Shown one piece after another: positions 13,183-16,967 of a stretch of 16,967 nt of DNA (the first letter of the stretch is position 1; each line of letters begins with the position of its first letter). The DNA lies in NCBI GenBank assembly GCA_040381235.1, contig JBEIHS010000072.1, positions 1-16,967 on the forward strand, in the 5' to 3' direction. Under the pieces are notes generated by a model. It had not been told where the DNA came from, did not search any database, and saw only the letters and a list, made by a program, of their open reading frames with translations. The position numbers were made by a program, and so were the translations under genes. The DNA comes from CAIXSC01 sp040381235. Its GTDB lineage: Bacteria; Planctomycetota; Planctomycetia; Pirellulales; Pirellulaceae.

Positions 13183-16100
13183 ATGTCCGACCCATTTCCC
13201 GCTCAATCGGCCGCCTCGCTCTCCGCCGGTTTGGAAACCGAGCGGGATCAAGTGCTTGGTTACTTGAATTTCTCCGCGGGCGCGCCGGATCCGCAATTCC
13301 TCACCAACCTGAACAAACTATTCGGCGCCGAACTGGCCATCCTCCCGCCGACGGCACCTCCCGGGTCGCCCCCCCCTGCGGCGCCAGTGCAGACTGCGGC
13401 GCCAGTGCAGACTGCGGCGCCAGTGCAGACTGCGGCGCCAAGCGGCCTGGCAACGCGTGGTCCGGCGATTTGGAAACTGGTGGTGGAAGGGCTCGAGCGG
13501 CGACTGGCGACCTTGCGGTTACAGTCGCCGGCGTTCGCGGACGCTTCACAAGCGGAAGCGGTGCTCCGGCTGCTGGGCGGCAACGTCTTGCCGGGCTACA
13601 TGGAGTTCCACCGCGATCTGTTGTTTCATCAAAGCGAATCGACGCTGTTCAACAGTCTGTTTGTGGGACGGGTTTTCGAGGCGATCTTGCGGCAGGGCGG
13701 ACCGTGGGATGAAGCCGAGCGGATCACGCGGGGCGCGATTCGCACGTTGAACGATTACGTGGGCCATCGTCCGCTGGCGACGCTCGAACGACGGAAGATG
13801 GAGCCGTACGCCCACGAGTGGCTGCGGCCGGTTCCGCTGTATGTTCGCGGCGCCGGATTGGCGCCGGGGCCGCATGCCGAGGTGATCGCCATCGCGTTAC
13901 GGCTGATCGAGGACGCCGATCCGGGACTGCTGCACCAAGCGCAGTTCGATTTGTCGTTGCTGGATGAATTGGCTTTCGATCCGCGGGCTTACGATTTCGA
14001 TCATCCGGCTAACAAGCGGCCCAATTATCATTTCGGCCAGTGGGATCCCAACCATATCGACAACCAGGGCCGTTACCGCCGGTACGTCATCCAAGAGGTG
14101 ACGTTGCAAGCGTTGATGCGGCGGATCGATGACGAGCCGAGCGTGCCGCGCCAGGAACTGGTGATCGAAGCGGCGGCGGTGCTCGCCGGGACCATCTTGA
14201 TGGCGTCGGGGATCAGCGGCCGCGGGCCCGAAGCACATGACTCGACGGTCACGCTGTCGAATCTTCTCCCCCGCATCGCCCGTTATCGCGACGAGTTTTA
14301 CGTGCGATTGCTGCGGCGAATGACGGGTTCGCATGCCGATCGGCTGCGCGCGGAATCGGTGCAGCGGCAACAACCGTTTGGCGGCGCGCGGCAGCATCTA
14401 AACGCCGAACTCGCGAGGCAACGGGCGACTCAGTTGGAACGGGTCCAGCTCGCGAAAATCTTCGCCAACATGGGTTTTCCCGAAGCGGCGGCGCGGCAGG
14501 TCGAGATCGTGCCGACCGCTTCCGCGCGGATCATGTGCCAGATCGATTGCTGGTTGTTCGAAACCCAGCGTTCGGTGCGGATCGGCCAGATTGAGCCGGC
14601 TTTGAAGCTGTTCGGCCGGATCCGCGAAATGCTCCGCCGCGGCATCGAATGCGGCGCGATCATGGATCCGTGGAACATCCTCGGTTTTGACGCCAACTAC
14701 AGCCTGTTCCCCGCTATTGAGAACAGCGTTCACGATCACCGCGCCGACGAGTTGTGCGAGTTTATCGACCATTTTCTATCGTTGCATGGGCAGGCATGGA
14801 GCGAAGCGGTCGCCCGCGGCCTCGATACGGCCGCCCAGCAGTTGAAGAAGCAGTTCCGCGAACTGGTGGATTGGTGGCACGCCTTCGCCACGCATACGGT
14901 GTCGGGCGTCGATGCGGTGAACGCGTTGGACAAATATCGCGACGCCGAAGTGGTCGCGGGCGCGTTGCGACTGTGGAACGAAGCGGGGGCCGCCGCCGGC
15001 AATGTCGCCTTCTGGGCCCCGCATGCCGACATGTTCCAGTCCGCGCACGCCTATGCGATGGTGCTGGAAAAGCTGCTCGCCCATCGCGATTTCGTTGCCT
15101 CGCGCGGCCTGTTGATGCATTGGCTCAGCGAGGTATCGCGGGTCGGACTGCACAGTGGCGATAGCTCGTTCGCCGTGCAAGCCGAGTCCTGGCTGGTGGG
15201 GCTGTTCCGCGATCCGCCGGGAACCGCGCCCCAGACCACGCAGGATCGCCAGCATCGCTGGAGCGTCGCCCGCAAATTTTTCGATTTCCTGGAAGTGAAC
15301 GCCGAGGAGTTTTGGCGCGTGCCGCGGTTCGCCCTGGGCGACGGCGGAGCGACAGGGCCGCGTCCCAAACGCCGCCCGCGCCGCGAAGACGACGAACCCC
15401 AATCGGGCGGCGGCAAGGGTGGACTGTTTCCCAAAAAAGGCGGTGCCGACTACCCGGCTGACGGGTTTCCAAACGGCTCGTACGGCGATGACAACGACGG
15501 CGATGATGACTTTGCCGGCGAGTCATTCGACGACGGATTCGCGGCGGGCGACGAGGAACCGGGCGGCCGCGCAGGCCAGGGCGGTGGCCGCAATGGCGGT
15601 GGCCGTAATGGCGGTGGCCGTAATGGCGGTGGACGCGGCCAGGACGGACGCGAGGATGACGAACTGGGGGACCTGGAGGACGCGGACGACGGCGATCGAG
15701 ATGATGACTCGGAGGAAGGGCTGTTCGATTCGGCCTATCAGGGCGTGGTTTTCCGCGGCAGCACCGAGGACGGCGTGGAAGGTTCGATCTTCGAAACCGA
15801 CACCGGCTCGCAAGACGAACTGATGCGGGAAGGCAAGCGGATCGGGCAGCGGCTCGATTTCTTGACGACCGTCGCCCGCCTATGGCGATTAGCCGCGTTG
15901 CAAACCGTTCGGATGGGACAACGGGCCGATCAACCGGGCGGGGCGGGGGAGACGGATGAACGGTTGGCGCGAGTCGCCGCCTGGGACCGCGCCGAGGCCC
16001 TCGAACGTTGGGCGGCGCAAGCGACCACCAGTTACCAGGGCTTGCTCGAACTGCTCGAAGCGGTCCGCGAATACCGTCTCCCCGAACCGTCGGCGCGTCA

Positions 16101-16967
16101 GGAAGCACTAATCGAATACGATCAGCGGCGCTACGCCAAGGAACTGCTCATGGAGCAGGTCGTGGAAACCGCGATCGAAACGATCGACTCGCGCCGGTTG
16201 CTGCTCTCTGCCGCGATCGCCCAAATCCATGGCGATGAAGTGGGCACGGAGCAGACCGCGAAACTGCTCAACGACAGCCTCGCCGGCCTCGATCCCGAAC
16301 AACGCTACTCAGTCCATATGTTGTCGGCCGTCTTTCGCGACGATCCGCCGGCGATGCAAAAGTGCTGGCCAGAGCTGCTTCGCACCTTCCGCCGGTTGCC
16401 GCTGCTCTATGTGCCGCTGGCGCGGAACGGCGAACCCCGGCAAATCGTCGCCGCCCGGCTTCGCCATCGCACGCTGCAAGATCTGTTGATTTGCATTCCG
16501 CGTCGCGGCAACTACCTGTATGCCTGCCAATTGCTCGACGCCGCCCGGCTCATGGAACGCGGACACGTAGTGGGGCCCGGGGCCGTCACGGAATTCGACG
16601 AGCTGTTCAAGGTCGGCTTTAAGGCGATGGTGGCGTCGCTGATCGAATCAACGCTTGGCGCCCATCAAACCGACACCGCCGATTCCCCTGCGGTCGCCCC
16701 GAACGCCCGCGGCGCGGCAGGCGGCGCGACGTCCGCCGAAGCCTCCCCTGCGTCGTCCGCCAGCGAACCGGCTGGCACAACGCCACCAACCTCCTCGAAA
16801 GGCGGTGGAGCAAAAGGAGGCGGAGCAAAAGGGGGCGGAGCAAAAGGGGGCAAGAGCGGCGCGGCGGCGCCCCCGCCACCTCCCGCGACGACCGGTCGTC
16901 GCGGAGTCTCCAAGGCCAAAGCGGCGGAAAGCAAGGCAGCGGAAAGCAAGGCAGCGGAAAGCAAGGC
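13183..16967 (+). CDS. very large protein of unknown function with acidic and glycine-rich repeat linkers (3' end outside window)
   Basis: An open frame of 1261 codons runs off the right edge without a stop. I do not recognise a family. There is no signal peptide or membrane segment, so it is probably cytoplasmic. Residues about 85-720 look mainly helical, rich in Leu, Arg, Glu and Trp, with conserved-looking phrases such as YNFGQ-like NYHFGQWDPNH and MDPWNILGFDANYSLFP. Residues about 725-870 form an acidic, disordered linker with three GGGRN repeats (800-814). A second helical domain covers about 880-1160. The tail has three KGGGA repeats (1206-1220), a proline run and AAESK repeats at the window edge. 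An 18-nt repeat near the N-terminus encodes AAPVQT three times (66-83). GAGG (13169-13172) lies 10 nt before the ATG. It diverges from the FadJ-like operon. A scaffold or nucleic-acid-associated role is only a guess from the disordered linkers. Confidence 0.85.
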   Translation, partial: MSDPFPAQSAASLSAGLETERDQVLGYLNFSAGAPDPQFLTNLNKLFGAELAILPPTAPPGSPPPAAPVQTAAPVQTAAPVQTAAPSGLATRGPAIWKLVVEGLERRLATLRLQSPAFADASQAEAVLRLLGGNVLPGYMEFHRDLLFHQSESTLFNSLFVGRVFEAILRQGGPWDEAERITRGAIRTLNDYVGHRPLATLERRKMEPYAHEWLRPVPLYVRGAGLAPGPHAEVIAIALRLIEDADPGLLHQAQFDLSLLDELAFDPRAYDFDHPANKRPNYHFGQWDPNHIDNQGRYRRYVIQEVTLQALMRRIDDEPSVPRQELVIEAAAVLAGTILMASGISGRGPEAHDSTVTLSNLLPRIARYRDEFYVRLLRRMTGSHADRLRAESVQRQQPFGGARQHLNAELARQRATQLERVQLAKIFANMGFPEAAARQVEIVPTASARIMCQIDCWLFETQRSVRIGQIEPALKLFGRIREMLRRGIECGAIMDPWNILGFDANYSLFPAIENSVHDHRADELCEFIDHFLSLHGQAWSEAVARGLDTAAQQLKKQFRELVDWWHAFATHTVSGVDAVNALDKYRDAEVVAGALRLWNEAGAAAGNVAFWAPHADMFQSAHAYAMVLEKLLAHRDFVASRGLLMHWLSEVSRVGLHSGDSSFAVQAESWLVGLFRDPPGTAPQTTQDRQHRWSVARKFFDFLEVNAEEFWRVPRFALGDGGATGPRPKRRPRREDDEPQSGGGKGGLFPKKGGADYPADGFPNGSYGDDNDGDDDFAGESFDDGFAAGDEEPGGRAGQGGGRNGGGRNGGGRNGGGRGQDGREDDELGDLEDADDGDRDDDSEEGLFDSAYQGVVFRGSTEDGVEGSIFETDTGSQDELMREGKRIGQRLDFLTTVARLWRLAALQTVRMGQRADQPGGAGETDERLARVAAWDRAEALERWAAQATTSYQGLLELLEAVREYRLPEPSARQEALIEYDQRRYAKELLMEQVVETAIETIDSRRLLLSAAIAQIHGDEVGTEQTAKLLNDSLAGLDPEQRYSVHMLSAVFRDDPPAMQKCWPELLRTFRRLPLLYVPLARNGEPRQIVAARLRHRTLQDLLICIPRRGNYLYACQLLDAARLMERGHVVGPGAVTEFDELFKVGFKAMVASLIESTLGAHQTDTADSPAVAPNARGAAGGATSAEASPASSASEPAGTTPPTSSKGGGAKGGGAKGGGAKGGKSGAAAPPPPPATTGRRGVSKAKAAESKAAESKAAESK
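13378..13431. repeat. 18-nt perfect tandem repeat near the start of the large unknown gene
   Basis: Three exact copies of GCGGCGCCAGTGCAGACT are followed by a partial fourth. They encode Ala-Ala-Pro-Val-Gln-Thr (residues 66-83). Exact identity of the copies suggests recent expansion. Confidence 0.9.
15580..15636. repeat. 15-nt tandem repeat encoding GGGRN
   Basis: Three 15-nt units (GGCGGTGGCCGTAAT, with C for T once) lie at 15580, 15595 and 15610, followed by a partial unit. They encode an RGG-like Gly-Gly-Gly-Arg-Asn stretch inside an acidic linker. Confidence 0.9.
16798..16842. repeat. 15-nt tandem repeat encoding KGGGA
   Basis: Three units of AAA-GGN-GGN-GGA-GCA at 16798, 16813 and 16828 are followed by a partial copy. 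Glycine codons vary at the third position, so the peptide repeat is better kept than the DNA repeat. Confidence 0.88.
16921..16967. repeat. 15-nt tandem repeat encoding AAESK, cut by the window edge
   Basis: Units of GC(G/A)-GCG-GAA-AGC-AAG at 16921, 16936 and 16951 continue to the last base. The total copy number is unknown. The peptide resembles Lys/Ala-rich tails of histone-H1-like or nucleoid-associated proteins, but composition alone does not prove such a role. Confidence 0.85.

Noticed and set aside
13378..13440. Short tandem repeats as a CRISPR array
   Set aside because: Units of 12-18 nt abut with no spacers, stay in frame and code for peptide repeats inside genes.
12413..13712. Plus-strand frames (220 and 280 codons) across the start of the FadJ-like gene and the divergent promoter
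   Set aside because: They overlap confirmed genes on the opposite strand or in another frame and are low-complexity Arg/Ser/Ala sequence.

Overview
The window reads as chromosomal DNA of a GC-rich planctomycete, most likely of the Pirellulales. The evidence is a giant ThuA / PVC-type dehydrogenase / HEAT / heme-binding fusion protein, a DUF1501 protein with a Tat signal, a Tat-type sugar-acid dehydratase, and many large secreted or low-complexity proteins. I see no rRNA, tRNA, CRISPR array, transposase or phage gene.

Layout, left to right. Two short perfect hairpins (1-46) lie past the end of a 1530-residue minus-strand secreted dehydrogenase/cytochrome fusion (76-4668). Next come two tandem minus-strand copies of a small secreted YbjN-domain protein (5077-5532 and 6020-6475). 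They sit in a duplicated segment whose start and stop codons are both exactly 943 nt apart, and each copy carries the same 70-nt leader and the same bulged 3' hairpin. Two plus-strand genes follow: a DUF1501 protein (6886-8373) and a small exported PDZ-like protein (8638-9099). A minus-strand gene pair faces them. A FadB/FadJ-type two-domain beta-oxidation protein (10705-13002) is transcribed first, and a mandelate racemase/muconate lactonizing family sugar-acid dehydratase (9337-10695) follows after 9 nt with its ribosome binding site overlapping the upstream stop. Diverging from that pair, a very large protein of unknown function (13183 to beyond the window end) fills the rest.

Functionally the window suggests cell-envelope and periplasmic carbon metabolism: a heme-linked sugar-type dehydrogenase, a galactonate-dehydratase-like enzyme, and DUF1501, YbjN and PDZ-like exported proteins. 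A cytosolic fatty-acid oxidation protein is also present. There is no obvious single pathway joining them.

Two observations stand out. The leader of the duplicated ybjN genes is identical over 70 nt, while the coding regions differ at roughly one base in eight. It folds into two adjacent hairpins whose loops are complementary to each other. Also, most of the large proteins here carry in-frame 12-, 15- or 18-nt minisatellites encoding Ala/Gly/Pro-rich insertions, including one inside the hydratase domain of the FadJ-like protein.
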